The notes beneath the pieces are model-generated. The model worked only from the letters and a program-made list of their open reading frames with translations. It made no database searches and was not told where the DNA came from. From contig NC_087092.1 in the NCBI RefSeq assembly GCF_963855985.1, positions 13,454,001 to 13,518,000 on the forward strand: DNA of 64,000 nucleotides. The letters run 5' to 3'. This DNA comes from Ostrinia nubilalis. Its lineage: Eukaryota > Arthropoda > Insecta > Lepidoptera > Crambidae. A program made the translations under genes and the position numbers. Positions 48,232-58,445 of this stretch are shown here, piece by piece. Each line of letters begins with the position of its first letter. Within the stretch, counting starts at the first letter, position 1.

Positions 48232-49057
48232 CCATACACAATCGACACCAGATATAATCATAACTATACAATTCTTTTGTGAAATAGAATGTTTTACAAA
48301 TTATATTTTTCACTTATAACCAAACTAATAAAAGGGCAAAACATAAACAGAATTAACTTTCAATGCAAGGACGCTTCTGTCCCTTTTCCCAAAAGTGACG
48401 CGAAGGGTTAGCAGGTGAAGCAAACGTGCAGTGCGTAGTGATGTATAGGTACAATGCTGTACAATGTTATAAAAAATATTGATACTTTAAACCTAAGTTG
48501 GTGGAAAAGTGTTGGTGTTATCTATTCAATTAGTTACCGTTTTAACACAAAAAGTTCATTTGTTGTCATCTGGATGGTTCACCTCAATAAAAAAAAAACA
48601 TAAATTAACATAAATGTAACAGGTCATTACATTAATTTTAACTAAAAAATAAAACCGACTCCAATATAAATGCACTAATCAGTGGAAAAACAATTTCGTT
48701 TTTTATTTTTACAACAAATTATATTGATATTTTTTGAGTGATCTTTTTCCTTAACACATCCTACTCATTGAGCTGAAACAAAAAGACTCTATTATTAGTA
48801 TATTCCTGAAAATCCATTAGAATGCTTTCCATTCTAGAGTAGTTTAGTGCTTTGTTTGTGACGCCCACGAAAATCGTGCGTAGGTTCTTGACAAAATAAA
48901 CCAGGTATTTAAAAAACAAATATCGATAAAAATAGGCATCTCTATAATGAGGTTGTTAGCGAATTGTAGGTTTCACGTTGTCTCACATTATATTACCTCC
49001 TACTGATTTAACTGTAACAAAAAAGCTTCATCATTCCTGAAAAGTATATTCCTGAAA

Positions 49058-49639
49058 AGTACTCACCTAGTATCAAACGAGAAGATGTTGTCGAATGTTT
49101 CGTATGAGCCGAAAACCAAAGAAATACTTGTGGCAAATCAGACCAGTGTGCAAGTAATATGTTCAGGAGACTTACAGATTACGACTGCAGTAGGAAACAA
49201 GCAGTATGAAGTAAATGTAAAGAATGTCTTATGTGTTCCTAACCTCACCGCTAATTTGCTGTCTGTGAGTAGAATCATCGCGAGTGGAAACAGAGTGGTT
49301 TTCAACAAGAAAGGCTGTTTTATCTACAACTCACAGAATGAATGCATTGGTGAAGCAATGTTAGAGAACAATGTCTATAGATTGAACATAGCAAGGTCAC
49401 AGCAAGTTTTGGCAGCGACAGTAAAAACATCAGTAACTACATGGCACAGGCGGCTAGGTCACATAAACTCAAAAGACCTTGGCAAAATGAAGTATGGAGT
49501 GGTTGACGGCGTGACATTCCAAGAGAAAAGCGAAATTGACAAATCCAGTTGCACTATTTGCTGCGAGGGCAAGCAAACAAGGCTCCCGTTTCCTATGAGT
49601 GAAAGCAAAAGTCAGAATGTGCTGGACTTGGTTCACACA
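49058..49639 (+). pseudogene. Copia protease remainder and GAG-pre-integrase
   Basis: About 194 codons. The first residues (STHLVSNEKML) are the sequence that normally follows the protease DSGA. Next is NVKNVLCVPNLTANLLSVSR, then the zinc-binding pre-integrase region: WHRRLGHINSKDL (His residues), then CTICCEGKQTRLPF (Cys residues). The frame continues past the hAT element at 58446. The ATG at 49085 is internal to the ancestral polyprotein and not a true start. Confidence 0.85.
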
Positions 49640-49739
49640 CAGTGGCGGATTAACGTATAAGCACTACAAGCACGTGCTTGGGGCCCCTGTTCTCCAGGGG
49701 CCTCCATCCTCTGCTCGGCGCGCCAGCAGAGAATGGAGG

Positions 49740-50115
49740 CGTTTCATTTCATACCTACATTTTATAGAGATTTAGCCTATGTTACTCGTAAGTAATGTAG
49801 CTTTCAAATGGTGAAAGAATTATTAAAAACGGTCCAGTAGTTTTTGAGCCTATTCATTACAACCAAACAAACAAAGTTTTCCTCTTTATAATATTACTAG
49901 CTGACCCGGCGAACTTCGTACCGCCTTAGCGTAGAGATTTTCTTAATATTTTTTTCCGTAAGAACCATCCTTGGACTTCCACAAACATTTAAAAAAAAGA
50001 ATTATCGAAATCGGTTCAGCCGTTCACACGTGATGCCGTGACAACGCGAAACGGGTTTCATTTTTATATATTTATTTATTTATTTATTTATTTATTTATT
50101 TTTTGGGAAACATAC
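49740..50115 (+). repeat. Mosaic of short dispersed repeats
   Basis: The first part ends in CTCTTTATAATATTACTAG, the usual tail of a Lepidoptera SINE/RTE-like repeat. The second starts AGCTGACCCGGCGAACTTCG and carries the ATCGGTTCAGCCGTTCACAC block. It ends in a (TTTA)n run at about 50066-50101. Non-coding. Confidence 0.55.
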
Positions 50116-50431
50116 AGTTACAATATAATTTAATTTAGGTGCAGTAAGAAAACACATAAACCAATTAAGTTTCCACAGTTAAATATACACATAAAGTTGG
50201 GCAAACCATTATGAATAAAATTTTGTTGCGAAAAATATAAACTTATATAAAAAAAGTAAACAAAGTGACAAAAGAAAAATTATCAACTACCTAATTAATA
50301 AAGGAGCGAACTGCAAACATCACCCGACGCTCGCAATTTAGTTGCCACAAGACAAATCACGGATTTGTAGATATATAGAAGATAGTGTAGATAAAGTAAA
50401 GCGCGTTTTCCCAAATATACAAGTGGCGTTT
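50116..50431. other. AT-rich filler inside the hAT element
   Basis: Probably the inverted 3' end of another LINE, since it follows a (TTTA)n tract, but no coding sequence is seen. Confidence 0.35.
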
Positions 50432-50700
50432 AAAGAAAGAAAGAAAGAAAAATTTATTACGATGAACATCACATACATGACAGAGAAAAAGACAGAAATG
50501 GCACATAAATATTACAAGTAAATAAAAAGTGAACTGAGCAGTGAGCAGTGCTATCCTGTCGCAACAGCGATGCCCATCGCAATGGGATTCCACTCAGCAT
50601 ATGCCGTGGCCCACGGTGGGGAAGGCCACGACGCTGGTTTTCAGTGGGCCCCATGCCGAGTGGAAGTCACGGACACTAACCTAAACTGCATATCAACAAG
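50432..50700 (-). repeat. LINE 3' UTR fragment, minus strand
   Basis: Read on the minus strand it runs from a GTGGCCTTCCCCACCGTGGG block to a (TTTC)n tail at 50432-50451. A GC-moderate UTR ending in a microsatellite is usual for insect non-LTR elements. The overlapping frames of 61-78 codons are not genes. Confidence 0.5.
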
Positions 50701-50713
50701 GCCGTTTAAATCC

Positions 50714-50933
50714 TACTAATATTATAAATGCGAAAGTTTTGGATGTCATGATGTCTGGATGTTTGGATGTTTGGACGTTTGTTACTCTTTCACGCAAAAA
50801 CTACTGAACGGATTTTGTTGAAACTATTACTGTTTATAACCCAGATTAACATATAGGCTATAATTTATGACGATCTGTGACATACTAAATTTCACGCGGG
50901 TGAAACCGCGGGCAAAAGCTAGTATAAATATAT
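50714..50933 (+). repeat. Lepidopteran dispersed repeat, diverged copy
   Basis: Starts ACTAATATTATAAATGCGAA and ends TTTCACGCGGGTGAAACCGC followed by AAAGCTAGT, matching the ends of the copies at 1317-1550 and 62581-62822. The middle differs: a GGATGTTTGGATGTTTGGAC run replaces the TGTC tract. Confidence 0.65.
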
Positions 50934-51776
50934 AACGATAATAATAATGTGCAAACATTTGTTGAATAAACATAATTATAGTAAATTAATCCTTCAAGGC
51001 CCGCGAATCTAGACACAATAGATAACACCGGTCAACAAAAAAAAAATTATTTTTGCGCATGGTTTTAACTTATTATATTCTGATTATATAAGCAAATGTA
51101 AATAAAAAAGTGCGATTACAAATCGATAATATTTGCTTTTTAAGAAGTTATAGCGATTTGAATTTTCCATCTTCATAGTAGAATGTCTCTCAAGATGCAC
51201 GTCACATTCTCATTGGGATATATTTATAAATAATAATGGGGGCTTATTCGCAAGAACAAGGGGCACGCTTTCATCAAAATATAGTGGGATTTGAGAAACG
51301 ACGTTACCAAGGCCAGTATACTGAAAGCATGATAGGGTTAGATTTTTATGAAAAAAACCTCCTATGGAACATGACAGGAAATTAGAACTTTTCATTATTA
51401 ATAAATATTTGGACTCTATTTTAATTTTTCTCTTGTGAGAATGAATCTTGAATGGATGTTTGTTATGTTTTAATAATAAGAAAGAATGAAAGAAAGAAAG
51501 AAAAAAAAATATTTGGCAACAAATTAAATCATCTCTATGTTCATGTTTCATACATTCATTGATATGAATTTTTCTATTTTTTACACATAAAAGCAAATTC
51601 AGAACAATTTTTTGTTGTTATTCTTGTTTTTAGGTTATAAAGCAATAAAAATAAGCTATGCATAACCCGGACGCAAAAATACTGTAGACAGTTGTAATCA
51701 ATTGTTATGACATTAATTAATGCCGTCTGGGACTCAAGCGGTTAAAGATGCTACATAATAAAATAATACCCGTATT
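50934..51776. other. AT-rich filler inside the hAT element
   Basis: Contains a GAAA/AAAG run near 51480-51510 and a 128-codon minus frame (51210-51596) that is low in complexity and matches nothing known. Possibly part of the hAT interior or an older insertion. Confidence 0.35.
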
Positions 51777-51968
51777 TAGGGTTGCCAGGCGTCCGGATAA
51801 AGCCGGACATAGTTAGGCTTTTTGATTGCGTGTCCGGCCAAAATAACCGATGTCCGGCCTGTCCGGCTTTTGTTAGGCTTTTTATTTGGCTGCCGCGCCA
51901 GGCGAAAGTCGAGCCACAGAATAAGGCATGCACGCACCAGGACGTTAGGCAACCGATGATGATAGTAG

Positions 51969-53672
51969 GTAGGGTGATTGCTATAGTAATTGGCCTGTAC
52001 ATAGTTATTGGCCACCTTGGCTAAAATAAAAATAAACAGGCATATGTACGTTATTAAGAGTGGAAAAGAGACACAAATACTTTCTCTGAGCAATACGCTG
52101 TCCAATGTAGTATGTCAGAGTAAGAACAGATGGCACTCTAAACAGCAGAAGCTTTCTTTCGACAACGAGTCGTCCGAGTAGCCGCATGCTTGTCAAAATT
52201 TTAAGGTAAATATTTATGAATATTGTTCGTAATTTAATTGTTTTTGCTTGTTATAGTAATTTTACTGTTTTTTTGTAAAGAGATAAATGGTAGCTTATGT
52301 AGATAGATTAAGTTACTTTGTTTTGAAATAAAATAACTTTAAAATTAGACCGGCCAATAACTATACCACGTTTCAATTTATTTCAGTTATTGGCCATGGG
52401 TGGCCAATAATTAAATTTTACTTTTATTGTATTTTTATTCAAGATTAAGTTAATTTAACGCTTAAATATTTGCTATTAAAATACTAACGTCCTAACCTAA
52501 TAGGATCAGTAATTAGCCGGGGGGCCAATTACTGACACTTATGCACGGCCAATAACTATTTTTATTGATTTACTTTACCTAGATTGTTACAAGATGCCGT
52601 AGGTAACACAGTATACTAAGGTTGGTATAAGTAGTTGGAACAGAAACACTTAATCAGTTTAAAAAAATAAAACAAATAATACCTGAAATGCAAAACAATG
52701 AATTTTTTTTTATTCTCTATCGTTTGTGGGACTATTTATTTATTATAAGCAAAATGGATTGGAAGCGGAAGTTACAGATGAACCTGAACCTATAAGTCGG
52801 GAGAAAGAATCAACATTGAGTGAAATAGGAGAACTTCAAACTAGAGATAAAGAAAGAGAGACAAAAGACCCTAAAACTGGGACCCAAGAAGATGAGATAG
52901 GTACTTGTAGACGAACGAGAACGACGAGATGAACCGTTACCGTAACCAGAATATCAGAGGATTCTAGAAGAAAAAGCTAAAGAAAAAGAAATCCTCGAGA
53001 AAGAAAAAAGGTAACGGAAAATTGAAAGAGAACATAAAAGAGAGGACAGAAAACTGAAAGCTGAAGAAAAGAAAACTGCTAAAATAAAAAAAGTAAGAAT
53101 AATGTATCTGTATCCAATCAAATCTGTAATATTTGCAAAAAGCTTATAAAAAATAGACTTTTAGTATGCTCTGAATGTCACCGTGTCTTTCATAAATCTT
53201 GTGCAACAGCATATTCCTGAAGAAGAAGGAGACAGTTATATCTTTGTTACAATTGTTACAATGTAACTGAATGTACTGACGATGATGAGATAGATGAAGA
53301 AATCGATAAGAGTGATACTGATGACGAATTCTTAGCTAATCTTAAGGAAAGACAAAATGAGTTAGGATTACAAAGCGTGAAGTTTCAGTGATTTTTATGG
53401 GTTTTTTTCGGTGGCTAATAACTGTACTTCTAGGAGCCAATTACTGTGATTTTGGGGCCAATAGCTAAATTTAATGTGATCTCTGATATTTTTAAAATTA
53501 TTATTGTAATTCTTATCGTATAACACCAAATAGGTACTAGCTTAAATAGCAGCAATATTGTTTTCTCATAATAAAATATAAAAAGTAAACAAAAGTCGAG
53601 TTTTGTTACATTTTACACAAGTTAACTTACACAATGCTCTTAAAGGGCCAATAACTGTAGCAATCACCCTAC
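51969..53672 (+). mobile_element. TIR element with PHD-finger ORF and GGCCAATAACT motifs
   Basis: Ends GTAGGGTGATTGCTA and TAGCAATCACCCTAC are inverted over 15 bp, continuing imperfectly. About ten degenerate copies of GGCCAATAACT (or its inverse) cluster near both ends: around 51988-52012, 52352-52405, 52525-52556, 53412-53462 and 53645. I could not find a clear TSD. It encodes a lysine/glutamate-rich protein with a C-terminal PHD finger (52726-53391) and no recognised catalytic domain. It does not fit a superfamily I can name. PHD fingers are known in a few DNA transposon groups, so that is one possibility. Confidence 0.6.
52726..53391 (+). pseudogene. Charged protein with C-terminal PHD finger, broken
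   Basis: The first stretch (52726-52932) encodes an acidic, Lys/Glu-rich segment and stops. Further Lys/Glu-rich sequence follows in other frames to about 53090. From 53116 one frame gives CNICKKLIKNRLLVCSECHR, then VFHKSC, one in-frame TGA (53218-53220), then YLCYNCYN, an acidic run (DDDEIDEEIDKSDTDDEF), and a stop at 53389-53391. The spacing C-x2-C, C-x2-C-x4-H-x2-C, C-x2-C is the C4HC3 pattern of PHD zinc fingers. Such fingers commonly bind histone tails. The frameshifts and TGA show decay. Confidence 0.6.
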
Positions 53673-53824
53673 TCACTCGTGAGCTCACTAATTGCACCCC
53701 CCAGTCGCATGTCCGGCTTTTAGGGTAAAATGTACGGCCAAATGAAGCACAGAGTCCGGCTTTTGTGTTTTTGGACCTGGCAACCCTACCCGTATTAAAA
53801 TAATAATAATAATAATTGTGTATA

Positions 53825-54798
53825 CAGGGTGTCCCGTAATGCAACGTCAAGCCGTAACTGGGTGTTGAGGCAAGTTATGCTGGTTATCAGAAAAATATAA
53901 AAAACAATCTATGTGGCATTTTGTCAAAGTAATAGGCATTAAAAAAAAAACAAGAAAATCTACTCCCGGTGACGGTCTTTTTACTCGTGTTGCCACAAAT
54001 CTTCACTTTTTCCAAAATTTTTTTTGTTAAGTAACCCTTAATAATGCTTCTCTAAATTGTTATCAAAATTACGAAACCAGCTGCTCCAGCTTGGATGAAA
54101 AAAATACATTATTCCCAAAAAAAATTTCAAAATAAAAATTTTGCCTAGTTTAAACTGACTGTACTGAAAAAAAATTGTACTACGCGAGTATGGCAAGTGA
54201 AGTCATAATTTGGCGCATTTAGTAAGGATTCCAAAATGGTATAACACTTGGTAAATTCTTGCTGTAATTGTCGACAATTTTTGTTTTTTTGGAAATAATC
54301 CCGTTTTTAACTTTATCTACCTTGGTTAAATATTATTATTCTAATGTGCCCAAAATTCAAGTTTCTGGCTTAAGTGAGGTGGAGAAGCCATTTTAAAAGG
54401 TATGAGCGGAACGGAGAGGGCCATCTTACCAACCAGGGATGTTATGGATATCCGTAACCGTAACCGATACTATCGGATATCCGAAATAAAAAAATATCCA
54501 TAACCGTAACCGAAACTGATTTAAAAGTTACGGATAGTTTCGGATAAAGGCGGAGTCTTAAGGGTACAATAAATTCCAAACAGAAGCATTATTCAGGGTT
54601 ACATAAAAAAAAAATTAGAAAAAGTGAAGATTTGTGGCAACACGAGTAAAAAGACCGTCACCGGGAGTAGATTTTTTTGTTTTTTTTTTTAAATGCCTAT
54701 TATTTTGACAAAATGACACATAGATATTTTTTTTGATAACCAGCATAACTTGCCTCAACACCCAGTTCCGGCTTGACGTTGCATTACGGGACACCCTG
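53825..54798. mobile_element. Foldback element with about 205-bp TIRs, TA TSD
   Basis: Left arm 53825 to about 54030 and right arm about 54600-54798 are reverse complements; both ends read CAGGGTGTCCCGTAATGCAA. TA flanks both sides. The middle holds a separate GGATATCCGTAACCGTAACC palindromic patch at about 54445-54550. No transposase. Long TIRs and TA suggest a Tc1/mariner-type non-autonomous element. Confidence 0.7.
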
Positions 54799-55263
54799 TA
54801 TGTGTATACACCGTGTTACTTTGCATTCTTGCCATATTCACAGAGATAAAAGTAGGGAACAATACCTATTATTTAAGATAAACAAGAGACTCCCATAAAG
54901 AAAGTACACTAAGATTTTAGTAAATTTGGTTTTTCAGTACAAATTAGAATAAACCCATTTTGTCTCGCACGTTCTACAGGTGCAAGTGGAATAAACCTAG
55001 TGGGCGTGGCCTAGTTCTTAATAATCTATTGTTTTATGGCTCTGGGTACCAGCCTTTTTATCCAGTCATAATAATTATTTTAAAATACTCTTCAGTTGAT
55101 TTCAGATTTTCCTTTATACTTTACGGGCTAAGGACCGTCAAAAATACGTAATAATTATTAGGGTTTTAATTAATTTTAACATTGTACCCTATTTTTACAA
55201 ATTAATAAATTAAGTATGAAATGAAATCACCTTATTCACAATTAATTATTTATTTATAAGTTC

Positions 55264-57620
55264 CTATTTACGAAGCAAGTGTTCAAAGTGTCCTCCGTTC
55301 TGATGAAGGCACAGTCTAGCACGGCGAAGCGTAGGTTTTTCGCTTTAGTTTTCGCAACACATAAACGTTTTGTCTCACAGTTTCACTAAAACAACCCAAG
55401 TAACATTTTACTCCATTTAAGAGTTCAATAGTCGTTCACATGTACTCCACAAGCTGTGTATGTCAGCTGTATACGAGCTGTATAGCTTGCTATAATGCTT
55501 TTATAGAACCAGTTTGGGCACAAATTAGACAGCTTTAAGTTCACTATGGCTGTACATTAGCAGTATAATAGCATTATAATAGCAGTTTAAGTAGTAACAT
55601 CGTACTTAAGGCTGACTTACGGCACTATATGGGACGCAGTGTGAACCATACAACGTACGTGAGGACAATAAAGAGTAACAAGTGGCTAAATGCACAGCTT
55701 TCAAAGTTATAAAGTCCGACAAAAGTACTCCAATGCTACCTAAAGTTCACGTGTGTCTTAAATTATTTACACATTTGAATATTAGTTTGGTATTTGTACG
55801 TGAGTGCCAAGAGGGAAACAACTCGGGCGGATAATCATTTATGCAAATAATAACACGGGTTTTAAATACTTAATAATGTTAATGCCATTGGGAATGCAAC
55901 TTTATCGTGAAATGTATACATATTTACAGCTAAAATATTTACGCGCCTCTGTAAAAACGCGATATTCATTTTAAAATATTTAAAACTGGCTGAGAGGAAA
56001 TCTACAATTTTCAGTTTTTGATATTGGATTGGCATTATAATTATATTACGGTAATTAATTATAACATGAAACCAAAACTCAATCGCTCTATCTGCGAATT
56101 TTGTGATAAATCTGCATTAATTTTGGAGATTTATTTGGTAAATATTTTAGGTTATGTAGAACAAAATGGTGGAAATGAAATACGGCTATGTGAACTGTTA
56201 TAACTCCAATTTAATGCGGTGAGCGTATATTAGGTTCACATGTGTTCTGTTAGAATGCTGTTATCTATATGAAGTTCCACATTTGTACCACTACAGCGCT
56301 AATCTAGTCTATAAATTTATTCTAATGTGAACTTATGTACAGCTTTAAGATGTACCTAGTTCAGGTCAATTGTGTATCTTTAATTCTTTCAAATACTGAA
56401 ATTTTAGAGATCCGCAATAAAAATTATTAATGTCCGTTAAATCGCCTAGCCCAGGTACTAATAGTCAAGTATGAATACCTAAAGCATCAGACGGTAGTGT
56501 TCCCGGTTTAAATTCGTTTATTATGCTTGACAATTTATTCAAAGCGGAATGAGGAATACGATTTTCAATAGCCCATGTTCTTTTTTTTTTTGCGAAAGGT
56601 TAAAAAAATAATTGTCCAAATCAAAATCGTATTCACTATCACAAGAACTGCAATCATCACACTCTGATATCTGGTATATTTTGAAGGGAAATTTCAGGTT
56701 CAGGCATAATATTTTCCTCTGCATCATGTACAGAACCACCATGAACAACTAAAAACAGGCTTGGGGAAATGTGTAATAGAATATCACATTCACATTCGTG
56801 TTCAGCTTAAAGCAAATAAGAGTAGTACTTGTGGACAAATAAACTGCTATTGATGTTAATGGACAACACATATAGTCCTTTTAACAGCCTACAGTGTACA
56901 TGCGAACCATTGAAACACTTTTGTACAGATAGTAAAAAAAGGTTATTTTAATTATCACAAACAAGTCCTACTACAGCTACTAGCTGTATAACAGTCTAAA
57001 ACAAGTAAACATAACAGCCTTTGGCTTTATAAATGACCACGTGTGTTCTATTAAAATGCTAGCTCTATAACATCGTACAAGTAGGCCGTTAAACAGCGGT
57101 TGCCGTATCTCTACCCTCCTATAATGCTCTTAGTCAGATGGCTGACTAAAGGATAGTTGTTAGAGTATTATAACACCAACAATCGTATAAAAGTATAACT
57201 CTACACTAGTCTACACTCCTATAAGTCCCTTAGACAGGTATAGGTGTAATTAATTGCAATAATACAGCTTATAACATCACGAGTGAACTGTACTAATGCT
57301 TTAAGTACACATTGGAACTAAATGTGAACTCTTAAATGGAGTAAAATGTTACTTGGGAATCCTTTCATGTAACGCGTTTACACTGTTTATCTCTTCTGCG
57401 CATACCAGTCGTTTCAAGTCACTCCAAAAATCCATTGGTGTCAGGTCCGAGGATCGTGGTGGCCAAGCTACTGGACCACTCGTCCAATCCACTGTTCACC
57501 AAACGTATTATTCGCGCACTTGACGTCCTTAATGTGGGGGAGCACCATCATTTGGTGTAACGCTAAGGGTACGTCATCAAGCACTTCGTCTAAGACGTCT
57601 TGCAGACACTCCAAGCACCA
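55264..57620 (-). pseudogene. Tc1/IS630-type transposase, split and decayed
   Basis: The upstream piece (57620-57360, minus) reads HQMMVLPHIKDV, then NNTFGEQWIGR, then after a shift SSDLTPMDFWSDLKRLVYAEE-like sequence, matching the region around the second and third catalytic acids of IS630/Tc1 enzymes (the usual HQ-DGAPPH block is damaged). The nested element interrupts it. The C-terminal piece (about 55330-55264) reads TLRRARLCLHQNGGHFEHLLRK and a stop, the usual tail of this insect group. Stops and frameshifts make it inactive. Confidence 0.65.
55395..57357. mobile_element. Nested TIR element, CCCAAGTAACATTTTA ends
   Basis: Ends are inverted over about 33 bp, beginning CCCAAGTAACATTTTACTCC. 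It is inserted into the Tc1-like transposase. The interior is rich in ACAGCTATAA/TATAACAGC-like words that recur many times near both ends. A minus frame at 56539-56748 has an acidic DSEYDFDLDNY stretch but no recognised domain. No TSD could be fixed; AA occurs on both sides. Superfamily not assigned. Confidence 0.65.
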
Positions 57621-58072
57621 TTTTGATTAAATTATTCGTTGTGTGAATACACTTCAGACATTTTTGTATTATTTATAACGTGATTTGTGATTGATGGATT
57701 TCTCAGTTTTTTACAAGTGTCAAAAAGACATTTTAAAAACAATAGATTGCAATAGATATTTAAAAATACAATAAAAAGTAAAAAAGTCTTCATCGCCATC
57801 GCCAACAAGTGATGTGCATGCGTTACGATAATTAGTGATGTGTTTAACAGATTGTCGATAAAATAAAATACTCAAGATTAAAAAAAAAATTTTTCGGGCA
57901 TTATTTTTTTACGGATTTGTGTTCAGTATCAGTAATATAGTAACCTCTGTAAATATGGCAAGAATGCAAAGTAACACCCTGTATATTTATAAATGTATAT
58001 ATTAAAATAAACATGCGATGTGAAAAAAGAAGAGAAACAAAAGAAGTGTGCTAGTGTAAGACTAATATCATT

Positions 58073-58300
58073 GTGGTTGCGTTTAGAATCTTTCACAGCT
58101 TAATGATTACTAACTGCTTTGCTGAACGATCCTTCTCACAACTAAAAAGGTTAAAAAACCGGCAAAGAACAAAAATCCGTCCAGACAAGCTTAATTATTT
58201 AGCATTAATGTGTATTGAGGCAGACATACTTCGTCGGATAAATTTCGACGATGTAATCTCGGAGTTTGCTCTGATTAAGGCAAGGAAAATAATGTTTTAA
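58073..58300 (+). pseudogene. hAT transposase C-terminal dimerisation domain
   Basis: 75 codons with the motif CFAERSFSQLKRLKNRQRTKI, then RPDKLNYLALMCIEADI. This is the hATC region that closes transposases of the hAT superfamily (ZMYM-type relatives). It lies about 140 bp from the right end of the 49640-58437 element, the right place and strand. The rest of the transposase is absent. Confidence 0.8.
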
Positions 58301-58445
58301 GTTTTACATTTTACCTACTACACTTTCTATTTTGATGAACTTTCATTTTATACTCTATACCTTCCATTCCATTTAAGCAATAGAGGGCCTACACAGGCTC
58401 TGTGCTTAAGGCCTCGGATACTCTTAATCCGCCACTGTTCACACA

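Larger units (their letters stand above)
38512..49057. repeat. Segmental duplication unit 2 (A' relic and gene C)
   Basis: Matches unit 1 as described there. Relative to unit 1 it lacks the MULE-like element, both RTE copies and the 21815-23064 element. It has gained a retroelement composite (38989-40770, replacing about 150 bp) and a 3.5-kb TIR element (40975-44460), and has lost exons 1-6 of the A copy at the junction near 44662. Its right end is cut by the Copia element at about 49058. Confidence 0.85.
51777..53788. mobile_element. Second hAT-type element with 8-bp TSD
   Basis: Ends TAGGGTTGCCAGG and CCTGGCAACCCTA are inverted. CCCGTATT flanks both sides (51769-51776, 53789-53796). The subterminal parts hold repeated GTCCGGC/GCCGGAC blocks. 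Without the nested element (51969-53672) it would be only about 300 bp, so it is a hAT MITE. It is nested in the larger hAT element. Confidence 0.8.
54809..57981 (-). mobile_element. Tc1/IS630-like element with TA TSD
   Basis: Ends CACCGTGTTACTTTGCATTC and, inward from the right, CAGGGTGTTACTTTGCATTC, are inverted over about 38 bp with few differences. TA flanks both sides (54807-54808, 57982-57983). It carries a broken minus-strand transposase (57620 down to 55264) and a nested TIR element (55395-57357). It lies only 10 bp from the foldback 53825-54798, whose ends share CAGGGTGT. Confidence 0.75.
49640..58437 (+). mobile_element. hAT element, 8.8 kb, with nested insertions
   Basis: Ends CAGTGGCGGATTAA and its inverse TTAATCCGCCACTG are flanked by the 8-bp duplication TTCACACA (49632-49639, 58438-58445). 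Both marks are diagnostic for hAT. Only the C-terminal dimerisation domain of its transposase remains (58073-58300). Most of its length is later insertions: dispersed repeats at 49740-50933, a second hAT-type element (51777-53788) holding another TIR element, a 974-bp foldback (53825-54798), and a Tc1-like element (54809-57981) holding one more. Confidence 0.85.

Noticed and set aside
51210..51596. 128-codon minus-strand frame
   Set aside because: Low complexity and Lys/Phe-rich as expected of AT-rich DNA; no domain.
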